Positions 35,887 to 44,649 of a DNA stretch of 64,000 nt are shown here, piece by piece; the stretch's first letter is position 1; each line of letters opens with the position of its first letter. The stretch spans positions 62,001 to 126,000 of the forward strand of contig NZ_RHNY01000009.1 in NCBI RefSeq assembly GCF_003946345.1. Direction: 5' to 3'. This DNA comes from Levilactobacillus tongjiangensis (GTDB lineage: Bacteria; Bacillota; Bacilli; Lactobacillales; Lactobacillaceae). The notes under the pieces are model-generated. The model worked only from the letters and a program-made list of their open reading frames with translations. It searched no databases and was not told the DNA's origin. Both the position numbers and the translations under genes were made by a program.

Positions 35887-37239
35887 ATGGATAACAACAA
35901 TAATCAAAATAATGATAACAACCAAACAACTGATAATAACCAAGCAACTCCAACGCCTACTCCAGAACCACGGAAGAAGCGGGGCGGACTGACCTTGACC
36001 AAGGTCGCCGTGACCGCACTGGTGGCCGGGCTACTCGGTGGGGGTGCCGCATACGGTGGCATCACCTACATCAACAACAGTGGCCTCAACGATACGGCGG
36101 TACCTGCCGGAAGCAATAAGAGTGGGAACGCGTCGACCTCTAACGTGACGGTCAACGTGTCCAGCCAATCCACCAAGGCCTTTAACAAGGTCAAGGGGGC
36201 GATGGTCTCTGTTATTAATTTACAAAAACAAAGCAGTAGTAACAGCACGTTGGGTCAATTATTTGGTGAAGACTCTTCGGGCTCATCGACCAGTAAGGCG
36301 GCCCTGCAGGAAGCTTCCGAAGGTTCCGGGGTCGTTTACAAGAAGAGTGGGAACTCGGCGTACATCGTGACCAACAATCACGTGGTGTCCGGGTCATCGG
36401 CGCTGCGGGTCGTCACCAGCTCAGGTAAGCAGCTGCAAGCGAAATTAGTGGGGAAGGATTCCGTGACCGACCTGGCCGTCTTAAAGGTCAACGGTGCGGA
36501 CTTGAAGACCATTGCGTCGTTTGGTGACTCTGACAAGGTGAAGGTCGGCGAAACGGCCTTGGCCATTGGGTCGCCACTGGGTAGCCAGTACGCAACGTCT
36601 CTGACGGAAGGGATCATCTCCGCCAAGAAGCGGACGATTGAGACCACCAACTCTAATGGAGCTCAGACGGGGAACGCCACGGTTATTCAAACCGATGCGG
36701 CGATTAACCCGGGGAACTCCGGTGGGGCGCTGATCAACGTTGGCGGCCAAGTCGTCGGGATCACGTCTTCTAAGATTGCCAGCGATGCTGAGGGGACTAG
36801 CGTTGAGGGGATGGGCTTTGCCATTCCATCTAACGAAGTGGTCAACATCATCAATCAGTTGGTCAAGCGAGGCAAGGTCGTTCGCCCAGCGTTAGGGATC
36901 ACCTACGTGGACCTGGCGAACGTTTCCAGCTCACAACAGAAGTCAATCTTGAAGTTGCCATCTAACGTAGATAGCGGTGTGGTTGTGATGAGCGCCACGG
37001 CAGGGTCACCAGCTAAGAAGGCTGGACTGACCAAGTACGACGTCATTACCGCCATGGGTGGTCACGAAATTTCGAACCAGTCCACGTTGCGGGACATTCT
37101 GTACAAGTACAAGTTGAACGATACCGTTTCGATGACGTACTACCACAACGGTAAGAAGCAGACCACCAAGGTCAAGTTGACTGAGACCTCTTCACAATTG
37201 AAGACCACGTCCGGGACAACGACGAATTCCGAAAGCTAA
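35887..37239 (+). CDS. htrA: Serine protease HtrA (trypsin-like with PDZ domain)
   Basis: The 450-residue protein has an Asn-rich cytoplasmic start, one membrane helix (LTKVAVTALVAGLLGGGAAYGG) and a trypsin-like protease domain. The triad is His in VTNNHVVSG, Asp in VTDLAVLKV and Ser in NPGNSGGALIN. One PDZ domain ends the protein. It degrades misfolded exported proteins at the cell surface. The start is ATG 35887 (or GTG 35884). The GGGAGGG site lies 18-22 bases upstream, with a GCGC-GTTA-GCGC hairpin in between. Confidence 0.95.
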   Translation: MDNNNNQNNDNNQTTDNNQATPTPTPEPRKKRGGLTLTKVAVTALVAGLLGGGAAYGGITYINNSGLNDTAVPAGSNKSGNASTSNVTVNVSSQSTKAFNKVKGAMVSVINLQKQSSSNSTLGQLFGEDSSGSSTSKAALQEASEGSGVVYKKSGNSAYIVTNNHVVSGSSALRVVTSSGKQLQAKLVGKDSVTDLAVLKVNGADLKTIASFGDSDKVKVGETALAIGSPLGSQYATSLTEGIISAKKRTIETTNSNGAQTGNATVIQTDAAINPGNSGGALINVGGQVVGITSSKIASDAEGTSVEGMGFAIPSNEVVNIINQLVKRGKVVRPALGITYVDLANVSSSQQKSILKLPSNVDSGVVVMSATAGSPAKKAGLTKYDVITAMGGHEISNQSTLRDILYKYKLNDTVSMTYYHNGKKQTTKVKLTETSSQLKTTSGTTTNSES

Positions 37240-37261
37240 CCGAATAATCTGTGAAAAATGA

Positions 37262-37297
37262 AAAACGGCAGTCGGATTTTCCGACTGTCGTTTTTGT
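37262..37297 (+). terminator. htrA terminator
   Basis: ACGGCAGTCGG / CCGACTGTCGT is followed by TTTTT. Confidence 0.85.
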
Positions 37298-37438
37298 GTA
37301 TGATAAACTGTTTAGTGAAAAGCCGAAGTTTATGGTCGGCCTAAGGCGGATGAAAACGTCCCCGCCGGTTCGGTAACCGAACGAAAAATTTATGAGGGGC
37401 CTGGGTAATTCAGGGCCGAAAATAATTGAATTTGTATC

Positions 37439-37725
37439 TGTGGATAACTTGGGGGATAATCAGAGGGCCGACCCGGTGCAAAAGTTATCCACAGGCACGG
37501 TGGATAACTGTGGATAGAAAAAGTTGTTCGCCATTTTAGGTGCCCGAAACCCTTATGCAATGCGGTTTGTAAGCGGGACCCCCGAACGTCCGTTTCGGTG
37601 GACAACGGTGGATAACTAATTTGAGATTGACTTTTTAACAAAAAATACATGTGGTGGGTGGTCCGACTACTCACCCCAATATCTAGGAAACCAGATTGTC
37701 CACCTGTGGATAACTTTGTGGACAA
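37439..37725. promoter_or_regulatory. DnaA-box cluster upstream of rlmH
   Basis: Three perfect DnaA boxes (TTATCCACA or complement) lie at 37439-37447, 37485-37493 and 37705-37713. Near-matches (one or two changes) lie at 37499-37507, 37509-37517, 37597-37605, 37607-37615 and 37717-37725. The whole intergenic region is packed with them. In Bacillus one of the known DnaA-box clusters outside oriC lies at yydA, which is rlmH. Confidence 0.85.
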
Positions 37726-37746
37726 CCTGTGTACAGGAGGCTAATT

Positions 37747-38226
37747 ATGAACATCAAGTTTGTGGTTGTGGGTAAATTGAAGGAAAAGTACTTCAAACAG
37801 GGCATCGCGGAGTACGCCAAAAGACTGTCGCGGTTCTGTAAATTTTCAATCGTCGAGGTCCCAGATGAAAAGGCACCAGAGAATTTGTCGCAGGCGGAGA
37901 TGGATCAGGTGATGGCGGCAGAAGGCGAACGAATCTTGAGTAAGATCAAGGACCGTGAATACGTCTACGCATTGGCCATCTTAGGCAAGGAACGCTCGTC
38001 GGAGGAGTTTGCCAAGGAACTGAAGGACTTGACCACGTATGGCCACTCAGACATCACGTTCGTCATCGGGGGCTCACTGGGACTGACGCCGGCCGTTCTG
38101 AAGCGCGCAGACGCTCAGATTTCGTTTGGCCGGTTCACGCTGCCTCATCAGTTGATGCGGTTGGTGTTGACGGAGCAGGTTTATCGGGCGTTTATGATTA
38201 ATGAAGGATCACCGTATCATAAGTGA
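37747..38226 (+). CDS. rlmH: 23S rRNA (pseudouridine-1915-N3) methyltransferase RlmH
   Basis: The 159-residue SPOUT methyltransferase has [20 protein letters not shown] near the start, the SAM-binding knot [18 protein letters not shown], and the conserved end [32 protein letters not shown] precedes the ATG at 37747; the upstream GTG is not favoured. Its last codons (Tyr-His-Lys-stop) are TATCATAAGTGA, the attachment site of the island that follows, as in staphylococcal orfX. The gene itself is intact. Confidence 0.96.
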   Translation: MNIKFVVVGKLKEKYFKQGIAEYAKRLSRFCKFSIVEVPDEKAPENLSQAEMDQVMAAEGERILSKIKDREYVYALAILGKERSSEEFAKELKDLTTYGHSDITFVIGGSLGLTPAVLKRADAQISFGRFTLPHQLMRLVLTEQVYRAFMINEGSPYHK

Positions 38227-38228
38227 TG
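38215..38228. repeat. Attachment site, left copy (in rlmH)
   Basis: TATCATAAGTGATG overlaps the rlmH stop codon. It is identical to the right copy at 44650-44663. Confidence 0.75.
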
Positions 38229-38260
38229 TGGGTTTTCTTGGGATTAATCACTGAGTGGGT

Positions 38261-38308
38261 CATTCCGTCATAACCCGTATCATAAGTGATACAGGTTATG
38301 GCGGAATG
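38261..38308. repeat. Inverted repeat around the second att copy
   Basis: CATTCCGTCATAACC pairs with GGTTATGGCGGAATG, and the core TATCATAAGTGATA (38278-38291) is itself nearly palindromic. It could be a recombinase or excision-related site, or a terminator lacking a T run. Confidence 0.65.
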
Positions 38309-38349
38309 AGTGTAGTCATATGTGGAATCTGGATAATGAAAGGGTGCCT

Positions 38350-41300
38350 ATGAATTTAACAAGATATAACTCAGAAGATATTATTGATAGTTTCATCTCT
38401 GATATTGTTGATGCACGTCGTGAGGAGTCACTAATTTGTGTTGTGGGTGCTGGGGTTTCGATATCCCAGGGATATCCTGATTGGAATCATTATGTTCAAG
38501 AACTAATTAACTACTGGACTTCTAACTTAAGAAATTTGGTTAAAAATTCTGAAACTTTAGCAACTAAGGTGGAGCGCACAGATATTTTGTTTCTTGAAAG
38601 TTTAAGTGATTCGTCGCAATCGAATAAACGTAAAGTTGATCTTGTAAACTTTATGGTGAAGAAATATTGTAATACAGGTAATTCAGAAACGAGCGAAACA
38701 ATGTATCAGAACTATTATTTAGAATGCGAGCGGTTTATTTTTTCTGAATCTGAACCATTATTTCACGAAAACACTATTTTAAATGAGTTGGTCAAACTAA
38801 ATGCAGCGTTTTTGACGACTAATTATGATGAGGAAATTGAAAATGCTTATCATTCCATTTTGGGTGGAAATCCTCAAGTTTTTCCAGACGCTTTTTCCAT
38901 TGAGGGAAGTCTTACGTCTAATATGGTGATTCACTTGCACGGATTGCCGTCTATAAATTGGTCTAGAGTAATTAGTTCTTCTAAATCATATACAGATTTA
39001 TATTTGAAACCAAATGATGTACATTCGAAAGTTAGAGATCTTTTTTCTGGAAAAAAGAAACCAGTAATTATTTATGTTGGTTGTAGTATGGAAGAGGATG
39101 AGGTCTTAACATTGCTTGAATGTAAGGGGCTAAATATCCAGCACTATGCATTAATGAAATACGATGACAGTAGTCACATGCCTCAAGAAAATGAAACTCG
39201 TAATTCAATTATTCAAAGTTATTACAATCAAGAACAAAGTGTTCAGCTTATTTGGTATGGAAACCGTTTCTCGGATTTAACAAAGTTTTCAGCTAAGTTG
39301 GCAGAATCAGTTCATGATTTAGAAATGTCTTTTTTACCAAATCCAGACAAATTAGAAGAAATACTTTTGTCAAGTTCAAGTCAAACAGATTTCCTAAATG
39401 CCCTTAATGGGGCCCTTCGTACGAAAACTTATTATGTCGTGGATTCCATTTTTAAAAAGTATTCGAATCTCTCTAATGAAGTAGAAATTAAAAATATTGA
39501 ATGTACTTCTGAGAGTCTGCTTTTTAAAGAACATATAGCTACAAGTTCTACGCTATTTATTGAGTATTGGCGGTGCATTGCTCGGGTGTTTGGGTCTCTT
39601 AGTTCGGAATTTAAAGAAAAGATTATATCGGAGATAGAGCAGATAAGGGAATGGAGTACAGAAACTGAAAAGGTGATTTTTGACATTGTTCTTCAATATG
39701 TCAATCAAAATCCAAATACAAAAGTTGATCAATTAAATAGAATACTGAGTCAATTTTTAAACGCAGAGTATTTTGATATTGAAGTAGCAGATCAAGATAT
39801 TCGGTGTTTGTGGTTTTCTCATCAAATTGATCATTCACAGTCAATTTTTGTAGCTACCATGTGGTCAGATAAGATGTTCTTTAGTTTCAATCAGAAGACG
39901 CTTCCTTATCTTGAAGCGTCTCTGAGCAATCTGCAAAATAAGACAGAGTATTTAAGCATGTCTTCACTTCTGGAAAATACGATAGTGAAAAATTTGAATC
40001 AGTTAATACAATCTGGAAAATTGACTTATGAGCGAAAACAAATCTTTCCGGATTCTTTCTATAAAAATGTCTTAATCCAAAGGATCTTAATACATCTTGA
40101 TTTAGAACGTGGTTTAGATATTGGTGTTTTAGAGTGTTTACGGAAAAATTTAGATATTAATAGCGGATGCTTAGGATCAAATGCAGTTGAATTTTCTGAA
40201 AAATATAACATTCCAATTAGTGATCGATTTCGTTATATTGATGATGAGAGTGAAATTTCAATGATGAATCCAGTTCAGGAACAGGCGTTTTTTAAAGTAC
40301 AGCCTATAGAAAACATACAACAAGTTGACGAATTGATACAAAAATTGAAAGAAACGCCCCCTGAGAAAAGTATAAGTCTTGGGGATAGTTTTGTGGATAT
40401 AGGTGTTGAAGGTCAGTGTAATCAACTTGAATCAGTGTTAAACACCAAAAAACAATGGGAAAGTTTTAAGATAGAGAATTTGGATTTTATTGAAAAATTA
40501 ATCAGTAATATAGATCTTTTCAAAAAATATATTTCAGTAATTGTGAAGATGTTAAACTTCGCTTTGAAAAATGGATATGATACTGAGAAAATCTCTGATT
40601 TTTTCTTACGTCAATTGCAGAAGACAAGCTTGCCGGCGTTTACAGTTCTTAATGAGAAGTTATTTTCAAAGATGATTCAACGAGCTAAAGATGATAAAGA
40701 AGCAACCATTTATCGATTTCTATTTCGCGAGGTTGATCCAACAACTTTAATAAGACCAGACAACACAGAATTTGTAGATCTTACTACTTTTATTAATACC
40801 GAGAGTGGAATTTATTATTCCTTGATCAAGAAAATTGAAACTGATTTTCAAACTGTAATTTCTGGAACTAATAAAGAACGGTTTTTGGAAAGAATTATGC
40901 AACAAAATATGAACTATAGGTGTTATTTAAAAGGTATGTTTGTGGTAATATTTGAGGAGGATCCAGAGGTTGTATCTTACTCCGGTTTTGTAGGATTTTC
41001 CCATAATTATCATCTTAGTCTTAATAAAAAGTGGACAGATAAATTTAAAAACGTAGTTGAAGGCTTGTTAAGCTCTCAAATAGACGACAATCGGGTTATA
41101 AATAATATAGCATTGACTACGCTCGTTTCAATTAGACCAGAAGAGTATCAAAACTCAGAACATAGTCATGATGTTACTAATATTAAATCTGCAGTGTTTC
41201 GACAATTGCTAGATTTCTTTATTAAAAGAGATGATGCAGATAGATATAATACTTCGAAATGGCTTCAATGGTTCATTGGAAATTACCAAGGATCAGTGAA

Positions 41301-41679
41301 TGTAACTATTTCTCATTTATTAAGAGAAATAAATGATGTATCAATTAAGCGGGGAAATCAATTATTAAATATCATTGAAAGGGCAATTACTTCAAGCGAT
41401 GATAAATTAAACAACTACGTCTTTTCCTGTGAAATATATTTTGATAAATTAGACCATGAACACATAGGTTTAATTGGAAGTTATTTGAAGATAGCTTTGG
41501 CTAAGAATTTATTACCAATAAATGAAGTTACACTTGGTCAAATGACAAATATTTTGAAAAAACTTTCAAGTGAAGGGTTAAGGGAGTCTGTTTTTGCTGT
41601 ATTGGATGAAGCTGAGCAAGTTTTGCCGCCAGAAAATTTAGCTAGGTTGAGGGACGATTTCGATTACAGCAATAAATAA
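38350..41679 (+). CDS. SIR2-domain protein, probable defence-associated sirtuin (DSR-like)
   Basis: The 1,109-residue protein starts with a SIR2 domain (about residues 20-320): CVVGAGVS (NAD-binding, about 33-37), FLTTNYDEE with Asn158, VIHLHGLPS with His197 and IIYVGCSMEEDE. About 780 mostly helical residues follow. I see no Walker A, SLOG or TIR motif there. This layout resembles DSR-type single-gene anti-phage proteins, which deplete NAD+ on sensing a phage protein. The role is inferred from domains and island context. The ATG at 38350 is preceded by AAAGGGTG; the ATG at 38320 is an in-frame alternative. The gene is much more AT-rich than its chromosomal neighbours. Confidence 0.85.
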   Translation: MNLTRYNSEDIIDSFISDIVDARREESLICVVGAGVSISQGYPDWNHYVQELINYWTSNLRNLVKNSETLATKVERTDILFLESLSDSSQSNKRKVDLVNFMVKKYCNTGNSETSETMYQNYYLECERFIFSESEPLFHENTILNELVKLNAAFLTTNYDEEIENAYHSILGGNPQVFPDAFSIEGSLTSNMVIHLHGLPSINWSRVISSSKSYTDLYLKPNDVHSKVRDLFSGKKKPVIIYVGCSMEEDEVLTLLECKGLNIQHYALMKYDDSSHMPQENETRNSIIQSYYNQEQSVQLIWYGNRFSDLTKFSAKLAESVHDLEMSFLPNPDKLEEILLSSSSQTDFLNALNGALRTKTYYVVDSIFKKYSNLSNEVEIKNIECTSESLLFKEHIATSSTLFIEYWRCIARVFGSLSSEFKEKIISEIEQIREWSTETEKVIFDIVLQYVNQNPNTKVDQLNRILSQFLNAEYFDIEVADQDIRCLWFSHQIDHSQSIFVATMWSDKMFFSFNQKTLPYLEASLSNLQNKTEYLSMSSLLENTIVKNLNQLIQSGKLTYERKQIFPDSFYKNVLIQRILIHLDLERGLDIGVLECLRKNLDINSGCLGSNAVEFSEKYNIPISDRFRYIDDESEISMMNPVQEQAFFKVQPIENIQQVDELIQKLKETPPEKSISLGDSFVDIGVEGQCNQLESVLNTKKQWESFKIENLDFIEKLISNIDLFKKYISVIVKMLNFALKNGYDTEKISDFFLRQLQKTSLPAFTVLNEKLFSKMIQRAKDDKEATIYRFLFREVDPTTLIRPDNTEFVDLTTFINTESGIYYSLIKKIETDFQTVISGTNKERFLERIMQQNMNYRCYLKGMFVVIFEEDPEVVSYSGFVGFSHNYHLSLNKKWTDKFKNVVEGLLSSQIDDNRVINNIALTTLVSIRPEEYQNSEHSHDVTNIKSAVFRQLLDFFIKRDDADRYNTSKWLQWFIGNYQGSVNVTISHLLREINDVSIKRGNQLLNIIERAITSSDDKLNNYVFSCEIYFDKLDHEHIGLIGSYLKIALAKNLLPINEVTLGQMTNILKKLSSEGLRESVFAVLDEAEQVLPPENLARLRDDFDYSNK

Positions 41680-41888
41680 CCGTTACTTTTTTACAATGTA
41701 ACGAATTGTTAAACCAGGCGCAACAGTATTATTAAATAGACCTCCTTCAGGGATACAGTAAACTAGAACCTTTCCAGTGGCTTAGCTGCCATTGGCAGCT
41801 CTTAATAATGCCTTTAGGCCATGTTGAGCGCGCTAAAGCGTGCTAAAGCGTGCTTAACAATTATGCGGGCGGGATAATAAATCGGTAC

Positions 41889-41963
41889 TAAAAAATCCCC
41901 CCATAAGAATTAGAATGTAGGTGTTGAGGCCGACATTCTAATTCTTATGGGGGGATTTTTTAA
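41889..41963. terminator. Very strong bidirectional hairpin after the SIR2 gene
   Basis: A perfect 29-base inverted repeat (41890-41918 and 41933-41961), reading AAAAAATCCCCCCATAAG outward, has a 14-base loop and A/T-rich ends. Confidence 0.8.
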
Positions 41964-41969
41964 ATTTTA

Positions 41970-42717
41970 TCGTCTATCTGCGGCTTCTAGATTTTTATTT
42001 TTAGGGAAGTATTCTCGTTTGTTCCTTGTTGTTGAGGCGTATATGGATCTGGCCATTAGACATTAACAATAAGTTCTTCACGGATTTTTGTTAAGCTTAA
42101 AAATTCTGCTCCATGGTCTGGAGTAAATGAGAGAACAAATTCTTTAGGAACTTGAACAAACCTTGTTGTGAGGGCTGCGTTCATTGATTACTCAACTGCA
42201 GCCACTAGGACAGATTCTCCAACTTTCTCAAGGATGGTAAATTCAGATTGTGATTTTTAATGTATTGATAGATTGTATTGTCATTAACAGTCACAGTCAC
42301 TTTGCCGTCTAATTTTAGGCGCTGAGAGATCTGCTTTGGGGGCTAGTGATGTTCACAAAACTTGAGCACATACTTCTGGGAATTGTTCTGGAAGTCTTGG
42401 TTTATGACTGTATTGTCTCCTGAATCGATGAAATTTTTGGGCCTTGGGAGGGGGAACGATATTTCGGTATCAGCAAATCTCTCTAGATATAGTGATAGTG
42501 AACGACGTAGCTGTAAAGCTACACCTCGGATAGATAGACCTCTTACCAATAATTTTAGAACATTTTTTCGTTCTTTTATAGTAAGACGGTGATAACTTAC
42601 AGATAGCACTCCGTTACTTTTCTTGGTTGTTAAGTAGGTATAACCTCGCCATGGCTTTTTATTCATTTTAGTGTTGTACTTTAATCGTAAATTCGTCTTA
42701 TGAGAAAAGCCCTGCAA
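41970..42717 (-). pseudogene. Decayed IS30-family transposase
   Basis: Minus-strand fragments match the IS30 transposase order. An N-terminal helix-turn-helix reads YHRLTIKERKNVLKLLVRG, then PKQISQRLKLDG and NTIYQYIK, then a DDE-like TPDHGAEF. The last piece is PYTPQQQGTNENTS, interrupted by stops on both sides. The fragments lie in different frames and the middle is shortened (750 against about 1,000 bases). It marks past IS activity in the island. Confidence 0.7.
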
Positions 42718-42757
42718 TTGTTAAGCTTATCCGTTTAACAATTGTAGGGCTTTTTAA
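42703..42757. terminator. Bidirectional terminator
   Basis: AAAGCCCTGCAATTGTTAA pairs with TTAACAATTGTAGGGCTTT (one mismatch), flanked by A/T runs. It lies downstream of the exonuclease-BRCT gene on the minus strand. Confidence 0.8.
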
Positions 42758-42825
42758 TTTTATGAACATTTATTCGCATTATCAATAAATATACAAAAAG
42801 ATACTTTGTGTTACTTACTAGTAAT

Positions 42826-44106
42826 CTATAATAAAGCAGTACATTTATAACTAGCTAGTAATTTTTCGAATCCACGGCCATCAGTTTTATAAATATCAAC
42901 CCCGTTTTTTTGTAATTCTTGAAATTTTAGTTCTTTGCTACTGTGTTCTCCATCCGTCAAGTTTGCAGAAACTTGTATACCCTGAATAAAGTAATTAACG
43001 TTTTTGCTTAGAGATCCAGTAACTATACCACCATGTTTTTTAACAATATATTCCATCTGTTTTCGATTGTAGGATCCATCTTCAATACTTCCAGTAAATA
43101 TAAACCGCAGCCCGTCGAAGATTGGAGAATCATCGTCATATTCAAAGACTTCTGAACTAGAATATTTCGAACTAGATATTTTTTTTGAAGGTACCACTTG
43201 TTTGAAATTTGAGATGAGTTTTCCAACGAGAACAGTAGCTCTAGCATCAGCAAGTGAATTATGTGCTAATGATTTAACACCGAGCATTCTTTTTACCGTT
43301 GTAAGGGTGTTATTTATACCCCCATGGTTGTATCTACGCACAACATACAGTAAATCAATAATGTCATTATCAAAAAAGTTAATTCCGCGAGATGAAAGAA
43401 AGGGGATATCAAAACGTTTAATATTCCAACCTACTATGGGCAGTTTACCGACGAATTTAGTAAATTCAGACTTGACCTGTTCTAGTGTAGGAGCATTTGC
43501 TAGGTCTGCTTCAGTGATGTTAGTTAAGCTTTTAATGAAAGTACTTATATTATTACTACCGTGGACATAGGTATCGAAATAATTCACTTCGATACCGTTT
43601 AGAACATGGGTTGCTGATAACTGAATAATGTTGTCGCTTGATTCAAGACCGGTTGTTTCAATATCTAGAGAAATAAAATCGTTTGGTAGAATACCATTAT
43701 CTGGAATATTGAATCCTGAACCGATGGATAGAGCATTTGAAATATCTTTTTGTGAGAGCAAGCGTCTACCAGAATTGAATATACCTGTATTATCTATATG
43801 TTCTTGTACAATCCAATTATATGAATCAAGTAGGTTTTGTCCTTTTTCAGTAAGATTGTAGCGGTCGTCAGAGGTTTCAAGGTATCCAAATTTTTCAAAT
43901 ATTTTCCTTTGCCAAGGAATATCGATTGCATAAATTTGTTTGAAATATTTTGGAATGTAGGCTGTGGTTCTATATTTTGCACTCCACCAAAGCGCCACGA
44001 TTTCACCGGAGGTTAATTGGTCTAGGTTAAATTGGCTCTTTTTTTTAGAATCGACAAGTGTTACAGTTCGATCAAAGTCGTCTTTATAAGTTTTTGCAAC
44101 AATCAT
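42826..44106 (-). CDS. DEDDh 3'-5' exonuclease with C-terminal BRCT domain
   Basis: The 426-residue protein has three parts. Residues 1-140 are an unassigned, partly helical region that may be a winged helix. Residues 140-300 are a DnaQ-like exonuclease with Exo I FISLDIETTGL (Asp148, Glu150), Exo II GWNIKRFDIPFL (Asp233) and Exo III AHNSLADARAT (His282, Asp287), so the catalytic set is complete. Residues 328-400 are a BRCT domain (LRFIFTGSIEDG..HGGIVTGSLSKNVNYFIQG). The ATG at 44106 follows AGAGG at 9 bases. It starts 4 bases after the upstream small gene. DNA or RNA turnover in defence or element maintenance is likely; the exact role is unknown. Confidence 0.85.
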   Translation of the reverse strand: MIVAKTYKDDFDRTVTLVDSKKKSQFNLDQLTSGEIVALWWSAKYRTTAYIPKYFKQIYAIDIPWQRKIFEKFGYLETSDDRYNLTEKGQNLLDSYNWIVQEHIDNTGIFNSGRRLLSQKDISNALSIGSGFNIPDNGILPNDFISLDIETTGLESSDNIIQLSATHVLNGIEVNYFDTYVHGSNNISTFIKSLTNITEADLANAPTLEQVKSEFTKFVGKLPIVGWNIKRFDIPFLSSRGINFFDNDIIDLLYVVRRYNHGGINNTLTTVKRMLGVKSLAHNSLADARATVLVGKLISNFKQVVPSKKISSSKYSSSEVFEYDDDSPIFDGLRFIFTGSIEDGSYNRKQMEYIVKKHGGIVTGSLSKNVNYFIQGIQVSANLTDGEHSSKELKFQELQKNGVDIYKTDGRGFEKLLASYKCTALL

Positions 44107-44110
44107 ATAA

Positions 44111-44482
44111 TTAATCCTCTTCAATTTTATTGTTGTTGTACCGAGTTAGACTTACTTTTTTACCACTAAACGGGTCGAATCTTGGCATTACAGACCATCT
44201 TGCAAATGGCAATGACTCATCATATCCTAGACTATTTCTTAGATTGTCAAGATTTATGTATGCTATGTCCTGTCCGCGTTTTTTTTGAATTTCTTGTCGT
44301 TTAAAGAATGCCTTGTTCTTTTTTTCAAGTGCGTTCTTATCTTTGTAACAAACTAAATCAATTACTGGAGAGGGACTTTGCAGTTTTACGACGTGCGCAT
44401 TGAGCTCATTAATACGTTTTTCCATGTCTTCGGGAATACTTGTATCTTTGAAATAAATGTTTTTGCCACTATGACGCCACAT
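44111..44482 (-). CDS. Unknown 123-residue protein, first gene of the exonuclease unit
   Basis: A charged protein (GKNIYFKDTSIPEDMEKRINELNAHVVKLQ near the start, basic middle KKNKAFFKRQEIQKKRG). No family recognised. The first 85 residues could be a divergent BRCT-like fold, since spacing of GKNIYF, NAHVVK and a later helix is suggestive; this is speculation. AAGGGGAG precedes the ATG. The 4-base gap to the exonuclease gene implies co-expression and probably a functional partnership. Confidence 0.7.
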   Translation of the reverse strand: MWRHSGKNIYFKDTSIPEDMEKRINELNAHVVKLQSPSPVIDLVCYKDKNALEKKNKAFFKRQEIQKKRGQDIAYINLDNLRNSLGYDESLPFARWSVMPRFDPFSGKKVSLTRYNNNKIEED

Positions 44483-44534
44483 TTGTAATCGCTCCCCTTG
44501 TATTCTTTTAATTTAATGATACGTTGTGCTAGGT

Positions 44535-44563
44535 ATGATAGCAATGAAATTATTCCTTTGTGA
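44535..44563 (-). promoter_or_regulatory. Probable promoter of the exonuclease unit
   Basis: On the minus strand TCACAA and TATCAT are 17 bases apart. A second -35-like TTGACA lies further upstream (complement of 44615-44620). Confidence 0.5.
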
Positions 44564-44649
44564 TTCTTAAGATTATTTAAAGCAAGATTGCCGTATCTGT
44601 TATGACAGTCTGTATGTCAAATGTTAACTAGGCATGCTATAGATTCTCA

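Noticed and set aside
38350-41679. SIR2 protein as part of Thoeris, SIR2-HerA or short Argonaute systems
   Set aside because: No TIR gene, HerA ATPase or Argonaute is nearby and no SLOG or STAND P-loop is visible in the protein.
41890-41961. 29-base inverted repeat as the terminal repeats of a mobile element
   Set aside because: The arms are only 14 bases apart and end in A/T runs, which fits a bidirectional terminator better.
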